This document shows, one piece after another, positions 17,925 through 26,083 of a stretch of DNA of 64,000 nt. Source of the stretch: Sphaerisporangium corydalis. GTDB lineage: Bacteria; Actinomycetota; Actinomycetes; Streptosporangiales; Streptosporangiaceae. Position 1 is the first letter of the stretch. The number at the start of each line of letters is the position of its first letter. The stretch spans positions 1 to 64,000 of the forward strand of contig NZ_JANZYP010000013.1 in assembly GCF_025506355.1 (NCBI RefSeq). The letters are read 5' to 3'. Position numbers and translations under genes: made by a program. The notes under the pieces are model-generated. The model was not told where the DNA came from and ran no database searches. It was given only the letters and a program-made list of their open reading frames with translations.

Positions 17925-18662
17925 TCAGTCCTGCGGGGCCGCCGGGTCGGACTCCAGGGTCATCTCCGGGGTGACCGTCGGCTCCGGCGGGGTGACGGTC
18001 GGCTCGGGGGAGCACTGTTGCCCGCACGGGTCGGTGGTCGGGTCGGCCGTCGGCGTCTTGCTCGGCTTCGGCGTCCTGGTCGGCTTCGTGGTGGGCTTGG
18101 TGGTCGGCTTCGTCGGTGTGGGCGTGGGCGACGCGGTCGGGTCGGGCTTGGTGGTCTGGTCCGGCCGGGTCTCGGTCGCCGAGGCGGACGGGCAGGGCTG
18201 GGACGACCCGCCGGACTCCGTCGGCACCGAGGTCGCGCAGTCGTTGCCCGGGGAGGTCGTCGGCGTCGGCCTCGGCGTGCCCGCCGCCGTGGTGGCGGTG
18301 GTCGGGCTGGGCTCGGGACGCAAAGTGTTCACCGGCGGGGTGTGGACGTACACAGGTCTGCGCGTGCTCGACTCGTCGGGCGGCGAGGTGTCGAACTGGA
18401 CCGGGACGATGGAGCGGTGGTCGGTGGTGAACTGCTCCCGCAGGTCGGGCACGACCATCACGACGGCGGCGGCCACCAGGACGGCGCCGAAGGCGGACGC
18501 GGCGGCCCGCCACCAGAACACGCCCCGCAGGCCACGCAGCCCCCGCTGTTCGACGCGGGCGCGGATGATCTGCAGTCCTTCGGCGGAGGGCATGACGGAA
18601 TCGGCCTCCGCGCGCAAGACACGGCTGAGGATCTCGCCGTACTCGTCGGGGGACTCGGTCAT
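17925..18662 (-). CDS. Putative anti-sigma-like membrane protein with Pro/Thr-rich ectodomain
   Basis: This 245-residue single-pass membrane protein is encoded directly after the sigma factor with a 4-bp overlap. The cytoplasmic N-terminus (about 50 residues, SPDEYGEILSRVLRAEAD) precedes a membrane helix at about 51-72. The outside part is a long Pro/Thr/Lys stalk (PTPTPTKPTTKPTTKP) with four cysteines in two clusters. No HxxxCxxC anti-sigma zinc motif is present, so it is not a canonical ZAS protein. The assignment as regulator of the sigma factor rests on gene pairing and topology. It could instead be a cell-wall-spanning stress sensor. Confidence 0.75.
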   Translation of the reverse strand: MTESPDEYGEILSRVLRAEADSVMPSAEGLQIIRARVEQRGLRGLRGVFWWRAAASAFGAVLVAAAVVMVVPDLREQFTTDHRSIVPVQFDTSPPDESSTRRPVYVHTPPVNTLRPEPSPTTATTAAGTPRPTPTTSPGNDCATSVPTESGGSSQPCPSASATETRPDQTTKPDPTASPTPTPTKPTTKPTTKPTRTPKPSKTPTADPTTDPCGQQCSPEPTVTPPEPTVTPEMTLESDPAAPQD

Positions 18663-19264
18663 GACAATTGCTCCAGTACCGTGCGTAAGGCGGCCATGCC
18701 GCGGGCCGTGTGGCTTTTCACCGCACCCTTGCTGATGCCCATGGCGCTGGCGATCTCCGCCTCGGAGAGGTCGCCGTAGTAGCGGAGCACCAACGCCTCA
18801 CGCTGCCTGGTGGGCAGCCCGCGGAGCGCCTCGATCACGGCGGACCGCTCCAGCTCGCCTATGGCGCCGTTCTCGGCGCTCGGCGCGTCGGGGAGGCCCT
18901 TGGGGGCGTACTTCTCCACGACGGCCCGGTGCCGCAGCACGGAACGCGATCGGTTGACGACCGACTGGCGCAGGTAGGCGAGTGCCTTGTCGGTGTCACG
19001 CAGGCGGCGCCACGCCCCATGGAGGGCGACGAACGCGTCCTGCACGACTTCCTCCGCGGTCGCGGTGTCGCGAACCAACAGCATGGCGAGACGCACAAGC
19101 GACCGATAATGGGCGCTGTAGAGCGCCGTCACGGCCATGTCGGCGTCCCATCCGACGGGCACCGCCCCCAGCGACCTTTCGGCCACGAGGGTCTCGGTGG
19201 TCACATCTGTTGGACGCGCGACCTTCCCAGAGGGTTTACTCTCTGCCGGTTCTTTAGGGGGCAT
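18659..19264 (-). CDS. SigE-family ECF RNA polymerase sigma factor
   Basis: This sigma factor of about 201 residues directs RNA polymerase to a stress or envelope regulon. Region 2 is seen in LYSAHYRSLVRLAMLLVRD and EEVVQDAFVALHGAW. Region 4 is seen in LPTRQREALVLRYYGDLSEAEIA and MGISKGAVKSHTARGMAALR. These features match the actinobacterial SigE family. The start is uncertain: the ATG at 19264 gives about 40 residues before region 2, a GTG at 19336 would add 24, and an internal ATG (MAVTALYS) would shorten it. It overlaps the downstream membrane protein by 4 bp and is divergent from the HIT gene. Confidence 0.88.
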   Translation of the reverse strand: MPPKEPAESKPSGKVARPTDVTTETLVAERSLGAVPVGWDADMAVTALYSAHYRSLVRLAMLLVRDTATAEEVVQDAFVALHGAWRRLRDTDKALAYLRQSVVNRSRSVLRHRAVVEKYAPKGLPDAPSAENGAIGELERSAVIEALRGLPTRQREALVLRYYGDLSEAEIASAMGISKGAVKSHTARGMAALRTVLEQLS

Positions 19265-19375
19265 GACCCAGTTGTGTCCTCGCCGGTGGCCTCGCCGACA
19301 CTGACCGCTATCTGACGCTGAAGTGTCGCACACCAACCCTAGTCGTGAGGATCTTTTGACGGGGGCTCCTCGGTA

Positions 19376-19412
19376 TTACCGATTGGCAACAGAGGTGACT
19401 ACCATTCTGGCG
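19376..19412 (+). promoter_or_regulatory. Candidate promoter for leaderless HIT gene
   Basis: TTACCG (19376-19381) and TACCAT (19400-19405) are spaced 18 bp. The GTG start at 19413 lies 7 bp beyond the -10 element, close to the expected transcription start. No ribosome-binding site sits at normal distance, so leaderless initiation is likely. Confidence 0.4.
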
Positions 19413-19757
19413 GTGACAGACTGCCTGTTCTGCAAGATCGTGGCCAAGGACATCCCGGCGACGATCGTCCACGAGACCGACCGCACGCTGGCGTTCCGCG
19501 ATCTGAACCCGCAGGCGCCCACCCACGTGCTGGTCATCCCGAAGGGCCATTACGAGAACGCCGCGGCGCTCGCCGCGGCCGACGACGGGCTCGCCGACGA
19601 GGTGCTCACGACGGCCCACGCCGTCGCCGTCCAGGAGGGCGTGGCCGATTCCGGCTACCGGCTGGTCTTCAACACCGGCCCGCAGTCCGGCCAGACCGTC
19701 TTCCACGTCCATGGTCACCTGCTCGGCGGGCGCGACCTGCTCTGGCCTCCGGGCTGA
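19413..19757 (+). CDS. HIT family (HINT-like) hydrolase
   Basis: This 114-residue nucleotide phosphoramidase/hydrolase carries the histidine triad HVHGHLL near the C-terminus and a typical HINT start (DCLFCKIVAKDIPA). Length and motif spacing match bacterial HINT. The GTG at 19413 is chosen because homologs begin at this point. The open frame extends 30 residues upstream without family similarity. In M. tuberculosis the neighbourhood between dnaJ2/rsmE and phoH differs slightly, but a HIT gene here is common in Actinobacteria. Confidence 0.9.
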   Translation: MTDCLFCKIVAKDIPATIVHETDRTLAFRDLNPQAPTHVLVIPKGHYENAAALAAADDGLADEVLTTAHAVAVQEGVADSGYRLVFNTGPQSGQTVFHVHGHLLGGRDLLWPPG

Positions 19758-19902
19758 GCCCGTCCCGGATACCATGGCTTAATCAGTGGCGCGGCCGAAC
19801 CGGATGCGACCAGGATCGAAGGATCATCCGAACGGCCGTGGCGAAGCAGGCACGGCAGACGAAGTACGCAGACCGGGAGGCGAGCAGGCCGTAGGGCCGC
19901 CC

Positions 19903-20976
19903 ATGTCCGAGTCACACGAAACCCGCGGTGCGCCGAACGGCGCGCGCGCCGGCGAACCGCCGCGAACCAAGGGCCCGTCACGCACCCAGGCCAAGGTCGT
20001 GATCCCCGACGAGCACCTCATGGTCACCATCCTCGGCTCACGGGACGAGCTGCTGCGTGTCATCGAGAGGGCCTTCCGCGCGGACGTCCACGTCCGCGGC
20101 AACGAGATCACCATCAGCGGCAGCCCCGAGGAGAGCGGCCTTGTGGTGCGGCTCTTCGAGGAGATGGTGGAGCTGGTGCGCTCCGGCGCCCAGCTCACCG
20201 CCGACGCGGTGGAGCGCAGCATCGCCATGCTGCGCATGAGCTCGATCCGCCCCGCCGACGTGCTCTCCCTCGACATCCTGTCGGCCCGGGGGCGCACGAT
20301 CCGCCCGAAGACCGTGAACCAGAAGCGGTACGTCGACGCGATCGACAAGCACACGATCGTCTTCGGCATCGGCCCGGCCGGCACGGGCAAGACCTACCTG
20401 GCGATGGCCAAGGCGGTGAAGGCCCTCCAGAACAAGGACGTCAACCGCATCATCCTCACCAGGCCCGCGGTCGAGGCGGGGGAGCGGCTGGGCTTCCTGC
20501 CGGGAACGCTCTACGAGAAGATCGACCCCTACCTGAGGCCGCTCTACGACGCGCTCCACGACATGCTCGACCCCGACTCCATCCCCCGCCTGATGGCGGC
20601 GGGGACGATCGAGGTGGCCCCGCTGGCCTACATGCGCGGGCGCACGCTGAACGACGCCTTCATCATCCTGGACGAGGCCCAGAACACCTCGCCCGAGCAG
20701 ATGAAGATGTTCCTCACCCGCCTGGGGTTCGGCGCGCAGATCGTGGTCACCGGCGACGTCACCCAGATCGACCTTCCGGGCGGCACCGAGAGCGGGCTGA
20801 AGGTCGTCCAGGATATCCTTGAGGGCATTCCGGACATCCATTTCAGCAGGCTGACGAGCGCGGACGTCGTGCGGCACAAGCTGGTGAGCGACATCGTCGA
20901 CGCCTACAGCCGTTACGACCTCGCGACCGCCGAGCCGCACGCCATCAAGGGCGGCAAGCGCCCGCGGGGGAGATAG
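19903..20976 (+). CDS. PhoH family ATPase (PhoH-like)
   Basis: This 357-residue cytoplasmic P-loop ATPase shows Walker A GPAGTGKT (157-164), [16 protein letters not shown], Walker [16 protein letters not shown] and [11 protein letters not shown]. These are hallmarks of PhoH1-type proteins, which have a putative RNA-associated helicase role. About 30 variable residues precede the conserved core. I use the ATG at 19903 (MSESHET) with a nearby AGGG. An upstream GTG at 19786 would add 39 poorly conserved residues. It lies 7 bp before ybeY, and the phoH-ybeY pair is conserved and probably linked to RNA processing. Confidence 0.92.
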   Translation: MSESHETRGAPNGARAGEPPRTKGPSRTQAKVVIPDEHLMVTILGSRDELLRVIERAFRADVHVRGNEITISGSPEESGLVVRLFEEMVELVRSGAQLTADAVERSIAMLRMSSIRPADVLSLDILSARGRTIRPKTVNQKRYVDAIDKHTIVFGIGPAGTGKTYLAMAKAVKALQNKDVNRIILTRPAVEAGERLGFLPGTLYEKIDPYLRPLYDALHDMLDPDSIPRLMAAGTIEVAPLAYMRGRTLNDAFIILDEAQNTSPEQMKMFLTRLGFGAQIVVTGDVTQIDLPGGTESGLKVVQDILEGIPDIHFSRLTSADVVRHKLVSDIVDAYSRYDLATAEPHAIKGGKRPRGR

Positions 20977-20983
20977 GTCGACG

Positions 20984-21463
20984 ATGAGTATCGAGGTGGC
21001 CAACGAGTCGGGCGTGGAGGTCGACGAGTCCTCGCTCGTGAAGCTGGCCGGTCACGTGCTCGGGCGCATGGGCATCCACCCGCTCGCCGAGCTCTCCATC
21101 CTCATCGTGGACGAGGCGGCGATGTCCCAGCTCCACGAGAAGTGGATGGGCGAGCCCGGCCCGACGGACGTGCTGGCGTTCCCGATGGACGAGCTGCGGC
21201 CGAGCCCGGGCGGCTCCCGCCAGGAGGGCGACGCCCAGCTCGACCCGGCGCTGCTCGGCGACGTGGTCCTGTGCCCGCAGGTCGCGGCCAAGCAGGCCGC
21301 GGAGGCCGGGCACGCCACCCGTGACGAGCTGGAACTGCTCTGCACGCATGGCATCCTGCACCTCCTCGGCTACGATCACGCCGAGCCCGAGGAGCACGCG
21401 GAGATGTTCGGCCTCCAGGGCGAACTTCTCGACGCGTGGCAGGAGGTGCGGCGGGAGCCGTGA
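20984..21463 (+). CDS. ybeY: Endoribonuclease YbeY (rRNA maturation factor)
   Basis: This 159-residue zinc metallo-endoribonuclease acts in 16S rRNA 3' end maturation and ribosome quality control. The signature [11 protein letters not shown] (residues 122-132) supplies three zinc-binding histidines. [10 protein letters not shown] is also typical. The ATG at 20984 lies 7 bp after the phoH-like stop. The stop overlaps the next gene's GTG, indicating translational coupling in a phoH-ybeY-corC operon. Confidence 0.96.
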   Translation: MSIEVANESGVEVDESSLVKLAGHVLGRMGIHPLAELSILIVDEAAMSQLHEKWMGEPGPTDVLAFPMDELRPSPGGSRQEGDAQLDPALLGDVVLCPQVAAKQAAEAGHATRDELELLCTHGILHLLGYDHAEPEEHAEMFGLQGELLDAWQEVRREP

Positions 21464-22770
21464 GTTCCCCCAGCGGATGGCTGCTGTCAGCCGTCCTTCT
21501 CATCCTCATCGGCGGGCTGCTGGCCAGCGCCGAGACGGCCCTCGCGCGCATCTCCCGGGTGCGCGCCGAGGAGTTCGCGCGCAAGGGGAGGCGCGGGGCG
21601 CACCGCCTCCAGGCGATTGTCGCCGACCCGCCCCGCTACCTCAACCTCCTGCTGCTGCTGCGGCTCAGCTGCGAGCTGATCGCCACGGTGATCGCGACGC
21701 TGCTGTTCATCGACTGGCTCGGTGACGAGGGCCAGGCGTACGCGGCGGCGGCGGGCGTGATGATCGTGATCAGCTACGTCATCGTGGGCGTCTCGCCGCG
21801 CACCCTCGGCCGCCAGCACGCCGAGCCGGTCGCGCTGGCGAGCGCCCCCATCGTCTACGGGCTCACGCGCATCTTCGGCCCGCTGCCCAAGCTGCTCATC
21901 CTGCTGGGCAACGCGCTCACGCCCGGCAAGGGCTTCCGTGACGGCCCGTTCACCTCCGAGGCCGAGCTGCGCGACCTGGTGGACCTGGCCGAGGAGCGGC
22001 GGGTCATCGAGCCCGACGAGCGCCAGATGATCCACTCGGTGTTCGAGCTGGGGGACACCCTGGTCCGCGAGGTGATGGTGCCGCGCACGGACATGGTGTT
22101 CATCGAGCGCGGCAAGACCCTGTCCCAGGCGCTCTCGCTCGCGCTGCGCAGCGGCTTCTCGCGCATCCCGGTGGTCGGCGAGAACGAGGACGACGTGGTG
22201 GGCATCGCCTACCTCAAGGACGTCGTCCGGCGGGTGCACGAGTCGACCGTCGCCGGCGACACCGAGCGGGAGAAGATCGGGTCGCTGATGCGCCCGGCCA
22301 CGTACGTGCCCGAGAGCAAGCCGATCGACGAGCTCATGCGCGAGATGCAGGCGCGCCAGATCCACCTGGCCATCGTCATCGACGAGTACGGCGGCACCGC
22401 CGGCCTGGTCACGATCGAGGACGTCCTTGAGGAGATCGTCGGCGAGATCGCCGACGAGTACGACCAGGAGGCCCCGCGCGTCGAGTGGCTGGACGACGGC
22501 AGCGCCCGGGTGACCGCCCGGCTGTCCGTCGACGAGCTGGGCGAGCTGTTCGACACCGAACTGGAGGTCGACGACGTCGACACGGTGGGCGGGCTGCTGG
22601 CCCACGCGCTCGGCCGGGTGCCGATCGCGGGTTCCCGCGCCACGGTCGACGGGCTCAGCCTGACCGCCGAGAGCACCGCCGGCCGCCGCAACCGCATCAA
22701 CACCGTCGTCGTGCACCGCGCGGCCCCCGCCGAGGACGTCGCCGTGCACGCCTCGGCCGAACACGAGTGA
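21460..22770 (+). CDS. CNNM/CorC-like CBS-domain membrane transporter
   Basis: This 436-residue protein has an N-terminal DUF21/CNNM membrane domain (about residues 1-170, starting [16 protein letters not shown]). A CBS pair follows (about 190-320, with [14 protein letters not shown] and [17 protein letters not shown]), then a CorC/HlyC-type C-terminal domain (about 345-425). The family is linked to magnesium/cobalt efflux or homeostasis; the haemolysin label sometimes used is historical. The GTG at 21460 overlaps the ybeY stop (GTGA). In M. tuberculosis the equivalent gene is followed directly by a cytidine-deaminase-like gene and era, whereas here the T7SS locus intervenes. Confidence 0.9.
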   Translation: MSSPSGWLLSAVLLILIGGLLASAETALARISRVRAEEFARKGRRGAHRLQAIVADPPRYLNLLLLLRLSCELIATVIATLLFIDWLGDEGQAYAAAAGVMIVISYVIVGVSPRTLGRQHAEPVALASAPIVYGLTRIFGPLPKLLILLGNALTPGKGFRDGPFTSEAELRDLVDLAEERRVIEPDERQMIHSVFELGDTLVREVMVPRTDMVFIERGKTLSQALSLALRSGFSRIPVVGENEDDVVGIAYLKDVVRRVHESTVAGDTEREKIGSLMRPATYVPESKPIDELMREMQARQIHLAIVIDEYGGTAGLVTIEDVLEEIVGEIADEYDQEAPRVEWLDDGSARVTARLSVDELGELFDTELEVDDVDTVGGLLAHALGRVPIAGSRATVDGLSLTAESTAGRRNRINTVVVHRAAPAEDVAVHASAEHE

Positions 22771-23158
22771 CGTGGGCTCCTCCGTCCGGCGCGGGTGAGG
22801 TGCCCGCTCCGCCGGCCACCGCGGGCCCCTTCGCCGGCCACCGGTGACGTGCCCGCCGCCTGCCACGAGTGACCCCGCGGGCCGGACGGGCCGGTGGTGA
22901 CGCCGTGCCCTGGAGGCGCTCCCGGGTGAGGCTTGACCCGGCGGGTCGCGAGCGGCGCCGTGGCCGCAAGGGGCGCACGTCAAGCGTCCTTTAAGCGGAT
23001 TGCAAGTGGTTCATGGAATTTTCTTCTCAGGCGCCCAATGGCTCGGGGCGCCGGTAAGGGGAGGGCCGGTGTGCCGGGGAGGGGTTCGCGGCGCATCGGC
23101 AGAGCCGGGGGGACAGTGTGGCGGGCCCTGACCGGGCGATCGGTCAGGGTACGGCGCG
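22771..23158. other. Non-coding spacer before T7SS locus
   Basis: About 390 bp without a convincing gene on either strand. The proximal part contains degenerate repeats of GCCGGCCACCG and GTGACGTG. From about 22985 to 23040 composition becomes more A/T-rich (ATTGCAAGTGG, GGAATTTTCTTC). I see no att-like direct repeat or integrase. Confidence 0.5.
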
Positions 23159-23207
23159 CCAAAAGGGTGCCCCCACCTGCGCTGGGCAGGTGGGGGCACC
23201 CTTTTGG
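23159..23207. terminator. Strong bidirectional terminator at the T7SS boundary
   Basis: A perfect 22-bp stem (left arm 23159-23180, right arm 23186-23207) has a 5-nt loop. AAAA lies inside the left arm and TTTT inside the right arm, so both strands give a stem with U residues near its base. It sits between the convergent CorC-like gene and the last T7SS gene of the minus strand, 77 bp from the latter's stop. Confidence 0.92.
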
Positions 23208-23283
23208 TGTTCACCGGTCCCTCAGGCCGGCCTGTGCGCCGGTGACCGGCGGTCCAGGCCTCCGGCGGGCCGGTCTGGAGGTT

Positions 23284-24741
23284 TCAGCAGATCAGCCCGG
23301 GGGCGACCGGACCGTCGCCGCCCCACACGCTCTCGTCCTCGGTCAGCCAGGTCGAGCGCTCGCGCTCCTGGTTGGCCTCGTTGCCCGCGCCGCCGCCCAT
23401 GGGCATGAACGGCATGCCGCCCATTCCCTGGCCGAGGCCGCGGCCCGCGTTCTGGCCGAGTGCTCCGGCCGCGCCCGCGCCGCCGTACCCCGTGCCGCCG
23501 CCGAGACCGGTCGCGAGCGGGCCGGTGCCGGTCGGGTTGGTGAGCAGCGGGTTGTTCAGCGGGTTGGTGCCCAGCGGGTTGTTCACCAGCCCGGAGGGGT
23601 TGGTGAGGCTCGTGGGCGTGGTGAGGCCGTTGAGCCCGCTGGGGTTGTTCAGGGAGGTCGCGTTCGGGTTGGTCAGACCGTTCAGCGCCGGGTTGTTGAG
23701 CCCGTTGGTGTTCGGCAGCCCGTTCGTGGGGTTGAGCCCGGCCAGGTTGGTGTTCCTGGGGTCGTTCGGATTCAGGCCCCCGGCCGGATTGCTCCCGTTC
23801 CCGTTCGGGTTCGACGGATCGACCCCACCGGGGAAGTTGGTGCCGTTGCCGCCAGGGAAGTTGGTTCCGGGGCCCCCGGTGCCGTTCCCTGTCCCGTTGC
23901 CCGTGCCGTTCCCTGTCCCGTTACCGGTGCCGTCACCCGTGCCGGTGCCGGTGCCGTCTCCCGTACCGCCCGTGCCGTTGTCGCCGGGGCCGCCGGTTCC
24001 GGGGAGGCCCGACCCGCCCGGGAAGTTCACTCCGCCGTTCGAGCCGTTGGACCCCGCCGGGTTGGAGACGTTGCTGTAGTCCGGCAGCCCGTTGGAGTCG
24101 AATCCCGAGCCGTTGCCGTAGGTGCTCGCCGGGTACCCGTTGCCCTTGTACGGGTCGCCGCCCGGGTAGTCGGTCGTGTCCAGGGGCGGGACGACCGGCC
24201 CGGTGGGCGCCGGGAGCATGGTGGTCACAGTGTCGGGCAACGTCTGGTAGACGGCCGTGATCTGCTTGTTCAGGTCCGCGATGTGGTTCTGGGCCTGCTC
24301 GTTCTCCGAGTCCCACCCGTTGCCGTTGGTCGTGAACCCCCACCAGTCGTCGTCGAAGGAGAACGCGCCTCCTTCGGGCAGGTTCGCCTTCGCCGCGCTG
24401 AGCTGGTCGGAGTAGTCCTTGTGGGCCGCGCCGACCTCGCGTGCGCGGTAGGCGACCTCGACCGCGCTGGCGTGCAGGAGCTGCAGCGCCTTCTGGGCCT
24501 CCTGTGAGGACTTGTCCTTCCAGTCACCCGCCATGCTGCCGGCGACCGACTGCAGCAGGTTGTGGGTGTCCTCGAGCATGCCGGCGGCGCGGATGTAGGC
24601 GTCCCCGGCCTGCGCGATCCCCCCGGGGTCGGTGTTCGTCAGCTTGTTCCTGACGCTCTCCACGCCCCCGTACGTGCTGGGATCGCCATGCGGCGCGGCG
24701 GTACCAGCCCTGATGGCTTGAATGTCATTGATCTGCGCCAT
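23284..24741 (-). CDS. PPE/EspB-like T7SS protein with Gly/Asn-rich repeat region
   Basis: This 485-residue protein is a probable T7SS substrate. Residues 1-175 are helical and ESX-like (GDAYIRAAGMLEDTHNLL, then AGDWKDKSSQEAQKAL, where W74 occupies the WXG turn). Residues about 190-440 are low-complexity, alternating NGTGNGTG, NFPGGNGTNFPGG and LTNPNATSLNNPSG blocks. The last 30 residues are again conserved-looking: RERSTWLTEDESVWGG, ending with a single Cys. I recall this acidic Trp tail from related actinobacterial proteins. It lies 21 bp after the preceding ESX-like gene and ends the eccB-esx minus-strand operon. The architecture resembles EspB or PPE proteins; exact family is uncertain. 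Confidence 0.8.
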   Translation of the reverse strand: MAQINDIQAIRAGTAAPHGDPSTYGGVESVRNKLTNTDPGGIAQAGDAYIRAAGMLEDTHNLLQSVAGSMAGDWKDKSSQEAQKALQLLHASAVEVAYRAREVGAAHKDYSDQLSAAKANLPEGGAFSFDDDWWGFTTNGNGWDSENEQAQNHIADLNKQITAVYQTLPDTVTTMLPAPTGPVVPPLDTTDYPGGDPYKGNGYPASTYGNGSGFDSNGLPDYSNVSNPAGSNGSNGGVNFPGGSGLPGTGGPGDNGTGGTGDGTGTGTGDGTGNGTGNGTGNGTGNGTGGPGTNFPGGNGTNFPGGVDPSNPNGNGSNPAGGLNPNDPRNTNLAGLNPTNGLPNTNGLNNPALNGLTNPNATSLNNPSGLNGLTTPTSLTNPSGLVNNPLGTNPLNNPLLTNPTGTGPLATGLGGGTGYGGAGAAGALGQNAGRGLGQGMGGMPFMPMGGGAGNEANQERERSTWLTEDESVWGGDGPVAPGLIC

Positions 24742-24762
24742 GTTGACCCATCGCTTTGTTGA

Positions 24763-25158
24763 CTACTTGCCCACGTCGCTCGCCGAGTCGGCCTTCCCGA
24801 TGTTGAGGAACGACGCCTTGATCACCGTGATCGCCGCCTCGTACTGAGTGATCAGCTTCTCGTAGCTCATGGTCAGCGACGTGTGGCCCTGCGAGAAGAC
24901 GGCGGCGAGCTGCTGGGCGGCGTCCCAGTCCCCGAGGTGGGCCGGCGTGACCCGGCCGTTCACCCGCAGATGTGCCACCGTCCCGGCGTTGACGCCCTTG
25001 AGCCGCTCGACGTCCTCTTCCAGAGCCTTGAGCAGGTTCTTCACCCGGTCGTGGTGGACGTCGATCCCTTCACCGACATCGAGGCCCGGCCAGCCCTTGT
25101 CGAGCTGGAAGCCGTCGTAGGCGAAGCCGCTCCGGCCGTTGCCGTTGTTGTTGCCCAA
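24763..25158 (-). CDS. ESX/WXG100-like protein (131 aa)
   Basis: This 131-residue mostly helical protein lies between the WXG100 pair and the PPE-like protein. The N-terminus is Gly/Asn-rich (MGNNNGNG). Helices flank a turn containing GDWDAAQQL at about residues 77-85, where the WXG motif becomes W-D-A. No transmembrane segment or signal peptide is present. A consecutive gene set of WXG100, WXG100, this protein and PPE-like suggests one secreted or co-folding set. It could be a partner of the PPE-like protein. The family has no firm functional name. Confidence 0.75.
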   Translation of the reverse strand: MGNNNGNGRSGFAYDGFQLDKGWPGLDVGEGIDVHHDRVKNLLKALEEDVERLKGVNAGTVAHLRVNGRVTPAHLGDWDAAQQLAAVFSQGHTSLTMSYEKLITQYEAAITVIKASFLNIGKADSASDVGK

Positions 25159-25246
25159 TGTCTCTACCCCCTGCGATCAGGCCGCCCTGTGCCCGCGAAC
25201 GCGGTCAGGGCGGTCTGCTTGCCGCGAGTGTGAAATGTCAGAAGGC

Positions 25247-25561
25247 TCAGTGGCCGTCGAACATGGTGACGTTGGCCTTCTCGGCCATCGTGAAGTTCTC
25301 GTGACCCTGCTCGATGACGCCACCGAGCTTCTGCAGCAGGAGCGCCATGCGACCGGACGCCGCGTCCCACTGGGCCCGCGCGGTGTAGTAGGCCGTGCGC
25401 GCGTCGCCGTCCCACTCGCCGAGCAGGTTGTCAAGGTCGGTCTCCAGCTGCTGGAGCGAGCCTTCCATCGCCTGCCACTGGCGCGCGAAGTCCTGGCGCC
25501 CCGTGGCCATCGTCCCGAAGTTGACCAGCGTGCGGTCGACGTCGTTGTTGATACCAGCCAT
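25247..25561 (-). CDS. WXG100 family T7SS protein (WDG, EsxA/EsxB-like)
   Basis: This 104-residue helix-turn-helix protein has the WXG motif as WDG at residues 50-52 (LLGEWDGDARTAY). Size and motif position are exactly those of WXG100 proteins. No YxxxD/E secretion motif follows the second helix, so it would rely on its partner for export. It lies 33 bp downstream of the companion WXG100 gene; the two probably form the antiparallel heterodimer recognised by EccC. The start is the ATG at 25561 (MAGINND). Confidence 0.93.
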   Translation of the reverse strand: MAGINNDVDRTLVNFGTMATGRQDFARQWQAMEGSLQQLETDLDNLLGEWDGDARTAYYTARAQWDAASGRMALLLQKLGGVIEQGHENFTMAEKANVTMFDGH

Positions 25562-25594
25562 GTTGATCTCCGTATTCAGGGGCGGGTCGTCAGG

Positions 25595-25909
25595 TCAGAC
25601 GTTGATGTCGGCGGTGAGACGGTGCGCGGCCGACGCCTGCTCGTCTTCAGTCTTGCGGTACTGAACCTCGGCGAGCTTGAGCTTCCTCGCCAGCTCCTGG
25701 AGCTGGAACAGCACCGTGTTGAGCTCCTGGTCCCACTGGCCGTACACGGACTCGAACGCCATGCCGGACTGGCCACCCCAACCCGCGCGCAGGTCGGCCA
25801 CGTGGCCGTGAAGCTGGGTCTGGATACTGCCGATGAACGAATGGGCGGCATCTGTCTTCTTCGCCGATTCGACGATTTGAGGGAGATTCGCAGCGGTCTG
25901 CTGGCCCAC
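25595..25909 (-). CDS. WXG100 family T7SS protein (WGG, carries YxxxE tail motif)
   Basis: This 104-residue WXG100 protein has WGG at residues 44-46 (RAGWGGQSGMAF). Y84-R-K-T-E88 just after the second helix matches the general T7SS signal YxxxD/E. This would therefore be the signal-bearing half of the Esx pair. The GTG at 25909 has GGAGG seven bases upstream. The open frame runs 20 residues further upstream without WXG100 features. Upstream to eccB there are 174 bp containing a small CGGTGG/CCACCG palindrome (25944-25956) that could serve regulation. Confidence 0.93.
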   Translation of the reverse strand: MGQQTAANLPQIVESAKKTDAAHSFIGSIQTQLHGHVADLRAGWGGQSGMAFESVYGQWDQELNTVLFQLQELARKLKLAEVQYRKTEDEQASAAHRLTADINV

Positions 25910-26083
25910 GAGATACCTCCAGGGAGTGTGCCTGCCGTGCCCGCGGTGGACCACCGTAGCGATACGCATCTTCGGCCCCCGCGATGCTGATCAGGTCACA
26001 CACTAGGATCATTTAGCACATGGTGGACATACGTCATATTGCGAGTCGATAACGGTTTTTCGCACCGCTGGTCACACGGGTCA

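Noticed and set aside
22771-23283. Prophage or integrative-element attachment site at the T7SS boundary
   Set aside because: No integrase, tRNA gene or matching direct repeat was found at either boundary (22.8-23.3 kb versus 61.8-62.7 kb).
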